From NCBI GenBank assembly GCA_030148025.1, contig JASBUG010000010.1, positions 62,001-126,000 of the forward strand: a stretch of DNA of 64,000 nt. The letters are read 5' to 3'. Each line of letters begins with the position of its first letter. The stretch's first letter is position 1. Of this stretch, positions 1-7,433 are shown in pieces. Under the pieces are notes generated by a model that was not told where the DNA came from, made no database searches, and saw only the letters and a program-made list of their open reading frames with translations. The translations under genes and the position numbers were made by a program. Source of the stretch: Flavobacteriaceae bacterium. GTDB taxonomy: Bacteria; Bacteroidota; Bacteroidia; Flavobacteriales; Flavobacteriaceae.

Positions 1-3000
1 AGGCTAGAGGCACCACGACAGATAAGGTTTTTTCTGCTCTTATTTGGTTTTCATAAGTACCTGTAAATTGATAGCTGATACCTTTTGGAACTATAAGTTC
101 TCCACGACCAATTGCAGCTTGAATACTATTTTGTGCACGCTCGATTACAGTAACTTCAGCTTCTTCATCTGTTTTATCAAAAAGCACATAACCAACTAAA
201 AAAGTGTCTTCACTTTTTATAACTTGTGGACCTTGTTCGTATGTAATTGTTACTAATTCTTTAAGTAATACAGGTGTTCCTTTTGGCGTAGGGACATAAA
301 TATTATTAAGATCTTCTGGACTAGACCGTAGTTCTCTTGGATATCTAACTCTTATTCCATAACGTTCACGACCTTCTACAGTTTTAGTTAATGTTTTTCC
401 ACCCACAGCTACTTCTATTACTGTTTGAACATCTTCCATAGCTAGACCATATCGAGCAATCTTATTGCGATCTATATCAATAAGCAAATATGGTTTTCCT
501 ATAATTCTATCTGCAAAAACAGCTTCTTTTTTTACACCAGGAATTTGTTTTAAAATGGTTTCTAGCTGTAATCCGAAAGATTCTATGTCTTTTAAGTTTT
601 GTCCTTTAACTTTTATTCCCATAGGCGCTCTCATACCAGTTTGTAGCATTACTAAACGGGTTTCTATAGGTTGCAATTTTGGAGCTGAAGTCACTCCAGG
701 AAGTTTCGTTACAGAAACTATTTCATTCCAGATATCATTTGGTGATTTTATATGAGACCTCCAGTTTCTGTAGTATTCACCATTAGTATCTTCAATAAGG
801 TCTTTTGTCTCTACTTTAGTTCCTTGAGATATAAAGTTCCCAGATGTAGTTTCAAAGAGTCCGTCGTTATTAACTTTAAAAGTAAGTCTGTTGCCATCAT
901 CATCTGTTTTATATTCTGGTCTATAAATAATTACATTTTCATACATCGATAATGGTGCAGGGTCTAAAGCACTTTCAACGCGACCTGCTTTTCCAACTAC
1001 TGTTTTAATTTCAGGAATGGTGGCAACTGCCATATCCAATTGTTGTAATACACGTTTATTTTCTGCAATTCCAGAATGAGGTAACGAGGTAGGCATCAAT
1101 AAAAATGATCCTTCATTTAGTGAAGGCATAAACTCTTTACCTGTTGTACGCCAAATATTGATACCAAAGAATAAAATAATTGTTGGAATAGAAAGGAATA
1201 ATAATTTGTTTTCAAGAGCCCAACTTAGTATTCTTACATAATACCTTCTAAATATCACAAATATGCCTAATAGCCCAAAACAAATAAGGGCTACAAATAC
1301 AATATTACTAACAAGGCTAAAATCTACACCTAGCGGACGCCAATACACAGACAAGAGTAATATTATAGTTAAAGTAGATATTGCAATGTTTATATAATTT
1401 GCCTTTTTTGAATTAATAAACTCATTAAGTTTTAAATAATTAACTATAGCAAAAGCAATAAGTATAGCACCCAGATTGATACCATAAAATAAGACTAGTA
1501 TACCAATTACTGCCATGGTAATGTTTATAAATACACCAATTTTTCGCTTAGGTGGCTTCCATCCAAATATCCATGCGGCAAATGGCGGAATTAAAAATAA
1601 GGCAACAATTATAGAGGCTACTAGTGCCATAGTTTTTGTTGCTGCCAACGGACGAAATAGTTTTCCCTCGGCGCCAATCATGGTAAACACAGGAATAAAA
1701 CTTATAATGGTTGTCATTACAGCAGTTAATATGGCTCCAGATACTTCTTTTGTGGCACGATATACTACAGTGTTTATTGGTTCATTAGTAGAGTTATTGT
1801 CTATATGTCTAATAATATTCTCGGAGAGGATTACGCCAACATCTACCATGGTTCCAATAGCAATAGCAATACCTGATAAAGCCACAATATTGGCGTCTAC
1901 ACCAAAAGCTTTCATGCCTATAAAAACCATAAGAACAGCAACAGGTAACAACCCTGAAATAAGTACAGAAGCCCTTAAATTGAAAACCATTATGATGATT
2001 ACCAAAATGGTTATTAGTATTTCTAGCGTAAGTGCTTCATTTAGGGTATCTAAAGTTTCATGAATTAGCTCGGTGCGATCATAGAACGGAACAATAGTTA
2101 GTTGTGAAGTTGTACCATCACTTAAAGTTTTTGAAGGAAGTCCAGCACTAATTTCTTTGATTTTCGCTTTAACGTTGGTAATTACTTCCATAGGATTGGC
2201 ACCATAGCGAGCTACAACTACACCACCTACAACTTCGGCACCTTCTTTATCTAAGATACCTCTGCGTTCTTCTGGACCTAATGTTACTGTTCCAATATCT
2301 TTAATAAGTATTGGAGTTTCATTAATAGAAGTTACGGCTGTATTCTCTATATCGTTAATAGATTTTACATATCCTAAACCTCTAACAAGATACTCTGTTT
2401 GATTGATTTCTATGGTTTTAGCACCAACATCTCTATTGGTTTTTCTAACAGCATTGACAACCTCTTGTAATGATAGATTGTATTCTTTTAAAATATTAGG
2501 ATTGACGTCTATTTGATATTCTTGAACATAGCCACCAATTGAAGCCACTTCTGACACGCCAGAAGCAGCGGATAAACCAAACTTCACATAATAATCTTGA
2601 ATACTTCTTAACTCATTTAAGTCCCAACCTCCAGTTACATTGCCTTTATTGTCCCTTCCTTCCAGAGTATACCAGAATATTTGCCCTAATCCAGTGGCAT
2701 CAGGTCCCAAGCTAGGTTGTACATTCTCTGGGAGTAAACCACTAGGTAATGAGTTTAATTTTTCTAGAATACGGCTTCGGCTCCAATAAAACTCTATATC
2801 TTCTTCAAAGATGATATAGATACTCGAGAACCCAAACATTGAAGAGCTTCTAATAGTTTTTACTCCAGGAATACCTAACAATGTTGAGGTAAGAGGGTAG
2901 GTAATTTGATCTTCAATATCTTGTGGTGATCTACCGTCCCATTTGGTAAAAACAATCTGTTGGTTTTCGCCAATGTCTGGTATGGCATCGACAGCTACAG

Positions 3001-3130
3001 GATTTCTTGGTAAGAATCCTGTATCCCAATTAAAAGGCGCATTGGTAATTCCCCATCCAATACATAATGCTAGTAACAATACTGCTACCAGTTTATTTTC
3101 TATTAAAAATTTGATGCTTTTATTTAGCAT
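1..3130 (-). CDS. CusA/CzcA-family heavy-metal efflux RND transporter (3' end outside window)
   Basis: This is the inner-membrane proton-driven pump of a tripartite metal efflux system. About 1043 codons read open from the ATG at 3130-3128 to the left edge, so the C-terminus is missing. The N-terminus (MLNKSIKF) leads into TM1. It is followed by CusA-typical porter-domain text (SLGPDATGLGQIFWYTLEG; later VVARYGANPMEVI). A hydrophobic block in the middle is typical of RND TM segments, with conserved LSGIAIAIGTMVDVGVI and KEVSGAI. A second large porter domain follows (PSLNEGSFLLMPTSLP). The HYC_CC_PP gene lies directly upstream on the same strand, a pairing common in Flavobacteriia. Cu/Ag versus Zn/Co/Cd specificity cannot be decided by eye. 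Confidence 0.93.
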   Translation of the reverse strand, partial: MLNKSIKFLIENKLVAVLLLALCIGWGITNAPFNWDTGFLPRNPVAVDAIPDIGENQQIVFTKWDGRSPQDIEDQITYPLTSTLLGIPGVKTIRSSSMFGFSSIYIIFEEDIEFYWSRSRILEKLNSLPSGLLPENVQPSLGPDATGLGQIFWYTLEGRDNKGNVTGGWDLNELRSIQDYYVKFGLSAASGVSEVASIGGYVQEYQIDVNPNILKEYNLSLQEVVNAVRKTNRDVGAKTIEINQTEYLVRGLGYVKSINDIENTAVTSINETPILIKDIGTVTLGPEERRGILDKEGAEVVGGVVVARYGANPMEVITNVKAKIKEISAGLPSKTLSDGTTSQLTIVPFYDRTELIHETLDTLNEALTLEILITILVIIIMVFNLRASVLISGLLPVAVLMVFIGMKAFGVDANIVALSGIAIAIGTMVDVGVILSENIIRHIDNNSTNEPINTVVYRATKEVSGAILTAVMTTIISFIPVFTMIGAEGKLFRPLAATKTMALVASIIVALFLIPPFAAWIFGWKPPKRKIGVFINITMAVIGILVLFYGINLGAILIAFAIVNYLKLNEFINSKKANYINIAISTLTIILLLSVYWRPLGVDFSLVSNIVFVALICFGLLGIFVIFRRYYVRILSWALENKLLFLSIPTIILFFGINIWRTTGKEFMPSLNEGSFLLMPTSLPHSGIAENKRVLQQLDMAVATIPEIKTVVGKAGRVESALDPAPLSMYENVIIYRPEYKTDDDGNRLTFKVNNDGLFETTSGNFISQGTKVETKDLIEDTNGEYYRNWRSHIKSPNDIWNEIVSVTKLPGVTSAPKLQPIETRLVMLQTGMRAPMGIKVKGQNLKDIESFGLQLETILKQIPGVKKEAVFADRIIGKPYLLIDIDRNKIARYGLAMEDVQTVIEVAVGGKTLTKTVEGRERYGIRVRYPRELRSSPEDLNNIYVPTPKGTPVLLKELVTITYEQGPQVIKSEDTFLVGYVLFDKTDEEAEVTVIERAQNSIQAAIGRGELIVPKGISYQFTGTYENQIRAEKTLSVVVPLA

Positions 3131-3137
3131 GAATATA

Positions 3138-3241
3138 ATTTGATTTTAAGTGAACAATATAAGCAAATTGAATGCAAGACAAATTAATCCTTTATAATGA
3201 TTTTTATAAAAGAGAACTTGTTTAGTTACTTAAAATCAAAT
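3138..3241. repeat. 14-bp perfect inverted repeat flanking the HYC-cusA intercistronic gap
   Basis: ATTTGATTTTAAGT at 3138-3151 is the exact reverse complement of 3228-3241. The arms are separated by 76 bp. An inner smaller hairpin (TTTATAA...TTATAAA) sits near 3190-3210. The right arm contains the stop codon of the upstream gene. It could be an mRNA hairpin modulating expression of the pump gene or a tiny MITE-like insertion; the sequence does not decide. Confidence 0.6.
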
Positions 3242-3652
3242 TAAATATGTTTCGTCAAGAACCTGAATATCTTTGACCAGGAGTGGGGGAGAATAGTATT
3301 TAAACGGAATAGGCTTATTTTCTACACCTTCATAAAGACTAATATATGAATGTATAAAAGCTGCAATAAATACTTGTTGCTGTAAATCTAATTTTGAATA
3401 ATCAATTTTTAAAGTATCCTGACCTTCAATAAGTTTAGATACATCTTTGCAGCAATCTTTCATTTTAATAGTACAGCGCTCACTAGGAGATGGATTTTTA
3501 ATTTCCATACCACAAGATTCAGCCTTAGCAAATAAGGTGCTATTTACCAGAGTGTCTCCACAATAATGTTCATTAATTGTTAATGACATAGTTGAGAACA
3601 GCACTAAAAATGCTAAACAGATTGCGACGCTATTTCTTAAAAAAGTCTTCAT
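3236..3652 (-). CDS. HYC_CC_PP family small exported protein
   Basis: A 138-aa secreted protein of unknown function with an N-terminal signal peptide/TM (SVAICLAFLVLFSTMSL). It carries the three signature motifs of the HYC_CC_PP family: HYC just after the signal, CC near the middle (KDCCKD) and PP near the C-terminus (YYSPPLL). The Cys and His residues suggest metal binding. It precedes the CusA-like pump by about 105 bp on the same strand, consistent with a metal-resistance operon. The open frame extends to a TTG at 3664, but that TTG is the end of a TACATTTG promoter box, so the ATG at 3652 is the better start. Confidence 0.8.
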   Translation of the reverse strand: MKTFLRNSVAICLAFLVLFSTMSLTINEHYCGDTLVNSTLFAKAESCGMEIKNPSPSERCTIKMKDCCKDVSKLIEGQDTLKIDYSKLDLQQQVFIAAFIHSYISLYEGVENKPIPFKYYSPPLLVKDIQVLDETYLI

Positions 3653-3661
3653 TCCGTTAAA

Positions 3662-3669
3662 CAAATGTA
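3662..3669 (-). promoter_or_regulatory. Bacteroidetes -7 box TACATTTG for the HYC-cusA operon
   Basis: It matches the Bacteroidetes -7 consensus TAnnTTTG and lies 10-17 bp upstream of the preferred ATG (3652). No clean TTG -33 element is visible at the usual distance. A very short leader is implied. Confidence 0.5.
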
Positions 3670-3803
3670 CTAATTATGAATTAAATGGATTAAAAATTAT
3701 GTTAAAACCAATGTTTTCATTATAAACTGTCTAAAAGAATATTTAAATAATTTGAACTCATAATTCCCTTTAAAAGAATATCATATTTGACTGACAATCT
3801 TTA

Positions 3804-3821
3804 ATGTAACTAGTGTTACAT
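3804..3821. promoter_or_regulatory. Operator-like palindrome ATGTAAC-N4-GTTACAT upstream of the sulfur operon
   Basis: A perfect 7-bp inverted repeat with a TAGT spacer lies about 100 bp upstream of the sulfide:quinone reductase-like gene, in the divergent intergenic region. The size and spacing resemble Crp/Fnr-family half-sites, but the cognate regulator is not identified. Confidence 0.5.
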
Positions 3822-3830
3822 ATAGCCGTT

Positions 3831-3854
3831 TCATGATTTTTGTCATGATTTTCA
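3831..3854. repeat. Two tandem 12-bp copies of TCATGATTTTtg/ca
   Basis: TCATGATTTT occurs at 3831-3840 and again at 3843-3852, one 12-bp period later, between the palindrome and the start of the sulfur operon. It may be a paired binding site near the promoter. Confidence 0.5.
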
Positions 3855-3920
3855 GCGGGTAAATCTTATAATTTTACCTAAGAAATTTGAGAAAACACTA
3901 AACGTATTAATTATATAGAC

Positions 3921-5168
3921 ATGAAAAGATTACTAATATTAGGAGCGGGAACTTCTGGAACCATGATGGCGAACCACTTGGTTTCTAAATTACCGAAGAG
4001 TGAATGGCAGATCACTATTGTAGATCAATATAAAACGCATTACTATCAACCAGGATTTTTATTCCTTCCTTTTGATATTTATACAACGAGTCAGGTTAAG
4101 AAAAATGGTAAAAAATTTATTCCTAAAAAGGTTCAATATATTCAAAAGAAGATCGAATTAATCAAACCTGAAGATAATAAGGTGATCTTAGAGGATGAGC
4201 AAGTTATAGATTATGATATTCTAATTGTAGCAACAGGTACTAAAATTGCACCAGACGAAACGGAAGGTATGGATGGACCAATGTGGCATAAGAATGTATT
4301 TGATTTTTATACTTACGAAGGCGCCAAAGCATTGCGAAATAAGCTTCGAGAATGGGAAGGCGGAAAATTAGTAGTTCATATTACAGAAATGCCAATTAAA
4401 TGTCCTGTTGCACCACTTGAGTTTGCCTTTTTAGCTGATTCTTATTTTAAGAATAAAGGTATGCGAGATAAGGTAGATATTACTTATGTAACACCTTTAG
4501 GAGGGGCTTTTACTAAGCCTAAGGCAACTGAAACACTGCATTATTTATTAGAAGAGAAGAATATTAAGGAAGTAACCGATTTTAATATTGAGCGTGTTGA
4601 TTACGAAAACAACAAGATTATTGATTATGCCGATACAGAAGTAGACTATGATCTATTGGTTACCGTTCCAACAAATATGGGAGACGCTTTAATTGAGAGA
4701 TCAGGAATGGGAGATGATCTAAACTTTGTTCCAACAAATAAAGCTACGTTACAAACAAACGATTATGAGAATGTTTTTGCTATTGGAGATGCTACAAATT
4801 TACCAGCTTCAAAAGCAGGATCTGTAGCGCACTTCGAAGCAGAAATATTAACCGAAAATATACTTAGATATATTAAAGGAGAGCCTTTAAAAGAAGAATT
4901 TGATGGTCATGCAAACTGTTTTATTGAAACAGGAAATGGTAAGGCTTTATTAATAGACTTTAATTATACACACGAACCAGTAGAAGGAACATTTCCATTT
5001 CCTCATGTAGGTCCATTAAGCTTACTTAAGGAAAGTAGAACAAATCATTTTGGTAAAATGGCCTTTAGATGGATTTACTGGAACATGTTAATAAAAGGAA
5101 TCCATATTCCATTTGTGTCTGCAACAATGACAGAAAAAGGGAAAAAATTTGATACAGTAAAAAAATAA
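3921..5168 (+). CDS. Sulfide:quinone oxidoreductase-like FAD-dependent oxidoreductase
   Basis: A 415-aa two-dinucleotide-binding-domain flavoprotein. The N-terminal FAD site is LILGAGTSG (residues 6-13). A second fold contains IVATGTK, and FAIGDATNLP near 287-295 is the C-terminal FAD-binding GD motif. Cys161 (in PIKCPVAP) and Cys333 (in HANCFIE) sit where SQR family members carry redox-active cysteines, supporting sulfide oxidation with electrons to quinone. The C-terminus has an amphipathic/hydrophobic stretch (RWIYWNMLIKG), consistent with peripheral membrane attachment. It is first in an operon with TusE/DsrC-like and DsrE2-like genes 21 bp and 19 bp apart, which strongly supports a sulfur role rather than a generic NADH dehydrogenase. 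Confidence 0.82.
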   Translation: MKRLLILGAGTSGTMMANHLVSKLPKSEWQITIVDQYKTHYYQPGFLFLPFDIYTTSQVKKNGKKFIPKKVQYIQKKIELIKPEDNKVILEDEQVIDYDILIVATGTKIAPDETEGMDGPMWHKNVFDFYTYEGAKALRNKLREWEGGKLVVHITEMPIKCPVAPLEFAFLADSYFKNKGMRDKVDITYVTPLGGAFTKPKATETLHYLLEEKNIKEVTDFNIERVDYENNKIIDYADTEVDYDLLVTVPTNMGDALIERSGMGDDLNFVPTNKATLQTNDYENVFAIGDATNLPASKAGSVAHFEAEILTENILRYIKGEPLKEEFDGHANCFIETGNGKALLIDFNYTHEPVEGTFPFPHVGPLSLLKESRTNHFGKMAFRWIYWNMLIKGIHIPFVSATMTEKGKKFDTVKK

Positions 5169-5189
5169 TAACACTTAAAACAAAAGATC

Positions 5190-5498
5190 ATGATTAAAAC
5201 ATTTGGACAAACACAGGTAGAAGTTAACGATGAAGGGTATTTAAACGACTTTTCACAATGGACTCAAGAAATAGGAACTGAGATTGCTAAAGAGCAAGAA
5301 ATAGATATGACCGATAAGCATTGGGAAGTGATAGATTATATTCAAGATAAATATAAAAATGAAGAACCATTGTCTATTAGAGGTATTAAAAAGAGTGGTG
5401 TTATAAATATTAAAGAATTTTATAACCTTTTCCCAGGCGGACCTCTTAAAAAATCAACAATGATAGCTGGTATACCAAAACCAAAAAGCTGTATTTAA
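5190..5498 (+). CDS. TusE/DsrC/DsvC-family sulfur relay protein
   Basis: 102 aa, the family's usual length. The conserved body (GYLNDFSQWTQEIG, H-W-E-V-I-DYI) and C-terminal arm (AGIPKPKSCI) are clear. The penultimate Cys101 that carries persulfide is present. The second cysteine typical of true DsrC, 11 residues earlier, is replaced by Thr in KKSTMIAG. It therefore resembles single-cysteine TusE/RspA-type carriers. Between an SQR-like and a DsrE2-like gene it probably accepts or passes sulfane sulfur in the cytoplasm rather than serving dissimilatory sulfite reductase, of which there is no trace here. Confidence 0.88.
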   Translation: MIKTFGQTQVEVNDEGYLNDFSQWTQEIGTEIAKEQEIDMTDKHWEVIDYIQDKYKNEEPLSIRGIKKSGVINIKEFYNLFPGGPLKKSTMIAGIPKPKSCI

Positions 5499-5517
5499 TA
5501 ACTAAAAAACAAATTTT

Positions 5518-5991
5518 ATGGCAACGAAAGTAAAAAAGATGCTTTTTATCTTATCTAAAGCAACTATAGAAAATGTATACGCAGCTTTTGTAATGGCAAA
5601 TGGAGCACGTATGGAAGGCATTGATGCCGATATATTCTTTACGTTTTTCGGATTGGAAGCTGTTCAAAAAAAGAAACTTAACAATTTGCATGTAGCAACA
5701 GTAGGTAATCCAGCAATGCATATTCCAACCATGATTGGTGGTTTACCAGGAATGGAGGCATTGGCTACCAAAATGATGAAAAAAGAAATGGAAAAACTGG
5801 ATATGCCTCCTGTAGATGAATTTTTGGAAATCTTATCTGATTCTGGTTGCGGTTTATGGGCTTGTAAATTGGCCGTAGACATGTTCCATTTAGAAGAGAA
5901 AGATTTGATTGATGACCTTGATGGTATATTAACTATAGGCGATTTTTATAATAAAGCCGATATAGAAGGAACACAAATTTTGTTTATATAA
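5518..5991 (+). CDS. DsrE2-like (DsrE/DsrF/DsrH family) sulfur-trafficking protein
   Basis: 157 aa with a DsrE-like Rossmann core: LFILSKATIENVYAAFVMANGA at the start and a central Cys pair in SGCGLWACKLA (Cys111 and Cys116). DsrE2-type proteins bind and transfer sulfane sulfur. Methionine-rich helices (TKMMKKEMEKLDMPP) precede the cysteines. It is last in the SQR-TusE-DsrE2 operon, followed by a rho-independent terminator 38 bp downstream. Known members work with TusA or DsrC partners; here the adjacent single-Cys TusE is the obvious partner. Confidence 0.87.
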   Translation: MATKVKKMLFILSKATIENVYAAFVMANGARMEGIDADIFFTFFGLEAVQKKKLNNLHVATVGNPAMHIPTMIGGLPGMEALATKMMKKEMEKLDMPPVDEFLEILSDSGCGLWACKLAVDMFHLEEKDLIDDLDGILTIGDFYNKADIEGTQILFI

Positions 5992-6028
5992 ATAGGTTAA
6001 TATAGTTTTTCAAGAAATGCGTATTAAC

Positions 6029-6062
6029 AAAAAAGTCAGAACAATTGTTCTGGCTTTTTTTT
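6029..6062 (+). terminator. Rho-independent terminator of the sulfur operon
   Basis: The AGAACAATTGTTCT palindrome, extended by A/T pairs and flanked by an A-run and a run of eight T, follows the DsrE2-like stop codon. Confidence 0.85.
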
Positions 6063-6231
6063 ATATGTAGGTAATAGCTAAAACTAAATACCCTTAGGTC
6101 TGTAATTTTTTTACCTAGGTTCAATTTAGTCCTCATTTCATTTTATATAAAATTATGCGCATCTAAGCTGTGAGAAATGATGCTGTATTTATAGTTTATT
6201 AACCAAAACCAATTTTAGTACAAAAATGTAA

Positions 6232-6257
6232 AAGGCGAATACAATGGTATTCGCCTT
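6232..6257 (-). terminator. Perfect 11-bp hairpin, probable terminator downstream of the DUF2490 remnant
   Basis: AAGGCGAATAC-AATG-GTATTCGCCTT is a perfect stem with a tetraloop. On the minus strand it is followed by TTTTAC, so it most likely ended the now-truncated minus-strand gene. Confidence 0.6.
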
Positions 6258-6290
6258 ACCTTAGTCTAACACTTACCCAAGGTTTGTGAA

Positions 6291-6581
6291 CTAAAAATTC
6301 ACAAGTACAATAGTGTTTATTTGATCTCTATTTCCGTTTTCAAAGAGTTGGTTCATATAGCCTAGCTCTAAACGTATATTGTTATTTATTTTATAACCAA
6401 GACCACCGTAAACTCTGTTTCTGTCAAAAGTGGCACCTTGTGCATTTAAAAAGATCTCGTTGTAAGCTGATGCGTATAGGGTTCCTTTATTCATTTCTTT
6501 GCTATTTAAAGGGACATTAGCACTTAAAAAGTAACGAAAGCGCCATTTTAGATAATACGAATTGTTCTGTATTTGTAACTT
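6291..6581 (-). pseudogene. C-terminal remnant of a DUF2490 outer-membrane beta-barrel gene
   Basis: About 96 codons read open from 6581 to the stop at 6291, but there is no sensible start: the first ATG (6494) is in mid-domain. The text ends in typical last strands of DUF2490 proteins (KWRFRYFLSANVPLN, then NEIFLN, FDRNRVYGGLGYKI, LELGYMNQ) and a terminal aromatic (LVNF), as in barrel proteins. A stop (TAA at 6584-6582) lies immediately upstream. The N-terminal two thirds and the signal peptide are gone, so this is a decayed gene rather than a small protein. Confidence 0.7.
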
Positions 6582-6968
6582 TTAATTGAAATATTATGAA
6601 TAGGAGTATGGTAATTATTTGTCCTAAGCCTAATTGTACCTCATTTGTATCTTGTTAGGTTTGGCGTTTCTGATTTGTTGACAAAATAGATTCTGTATCC
6701 ATATGTAACTTCGATTATTGAAGATATAATACTTTTTTGAAAATCTGCAAATCGCATATTATATATTGAAATCTGAATAACTCGAATTTTGGTCATCACT
6801 TAAATATCTTTTTCTAAGTTTTTATATTAACTGGAATTGCCCGATTTTATATTCTTATGTTAAAATTGGTTAAAAGTAGGTTCTGATTTTTGCGAAAGCA
6901 ATTATCAGGTCGCATTAATAGTGAGACTTCAATATGTTTGCTATATCAAATATAGTTTTATCAATTAT
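6582..6968. other. AT-rich gap upstream of the MarR gene; weak promoter
   Basis: No credible coding frame is visible. Near the right end GATTTTTG (6885-6892) resembles the TAnnTTTG -7 box. A TTG at 6866-6868 is about 16 bp upstream of it, so this is the likely promoter of the MarR-led operon. The rest may be decayed sequence linked to the DUF2490 remnant. Confidence 0.4.
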
Positions 6969-7433
6969 ATGGATGATATATTGGAATTGCATCACAGAAC
7001 AATTTTTTATAGTATAGAAAGAGGGATTAAAGAGTATCGAAAATTTGCTCAGAAAAGATTGAATTCTGTATTAACCGATATAACTATTGATCAGGCTTTG
7101 GTGTTATTATATGTTATAAAACAGCCACAGCTTTCACAATCTGAAATTGGAAGTTTAACCTTTAAGGATAATGCATCGGTAACAAGGATGATAGAATTGT
7201 TAATCAAGAATAATTATTTAAGTAGATATATTAATCAGGAAGATAGAAGAACCTATAATATTTTACCAACTCATAAGGGAAAAGTAGCAGTTAAAAAAAT
7301 AATGGAAATAACAGAGTTAAATAGAAAGAGAGTTTTAAAAAATATCACTAATAAAGAATTAGAGCAAACAAAACGATTACTTAACAAATTAATAGTGAAT
7401 TGTAATGAAACTGACCATGGACAACATATTTAA
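6969..7433 (+). CDS. MarR-family winged-helix transcriptional regulator
   Basis: About 154 aa from the ATG at 6969; a longer frame begins at a GTG at 6921. The MarR layout is clear. An N-terminal dimerisation helix (IERGIKEYRKFAQKRL) precedes the winged HTH (LSQSEIGSLTFKDNASVTRMIELLIKNN). The wing holds the DR of NQEDRRTYNILPT, and a C-terminal helix bundle follows. The stop lies 28 bp beyond the first ATG of the next gene, so regulator and serine hydrolase overlap and are probably translationally coupled. It is the likely regulator of the eight-gene operon behind it. The effector is unknown. Confidence 0.87.
   Translation: MDDILELHHRTIFYSIERGIKEYRKFAQKRLNSVLTDITIDQALVLLYVIKQPQLSQSEIGSLTFKDNASVTRMIELLIKNNYLSRYINQEDRRTYNILPTHKGKVAVKKIMEITELNRKRVLKNITNKELEQTKRLLNKLIVNCNETDHGQHI

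Noticed and set aside
465-3143. Four + strand frames of 66-182 codons
   Set aside because: They lie antisense to the CusA-like gene, whose own frame is continuous to the window edge and has full family motifs.
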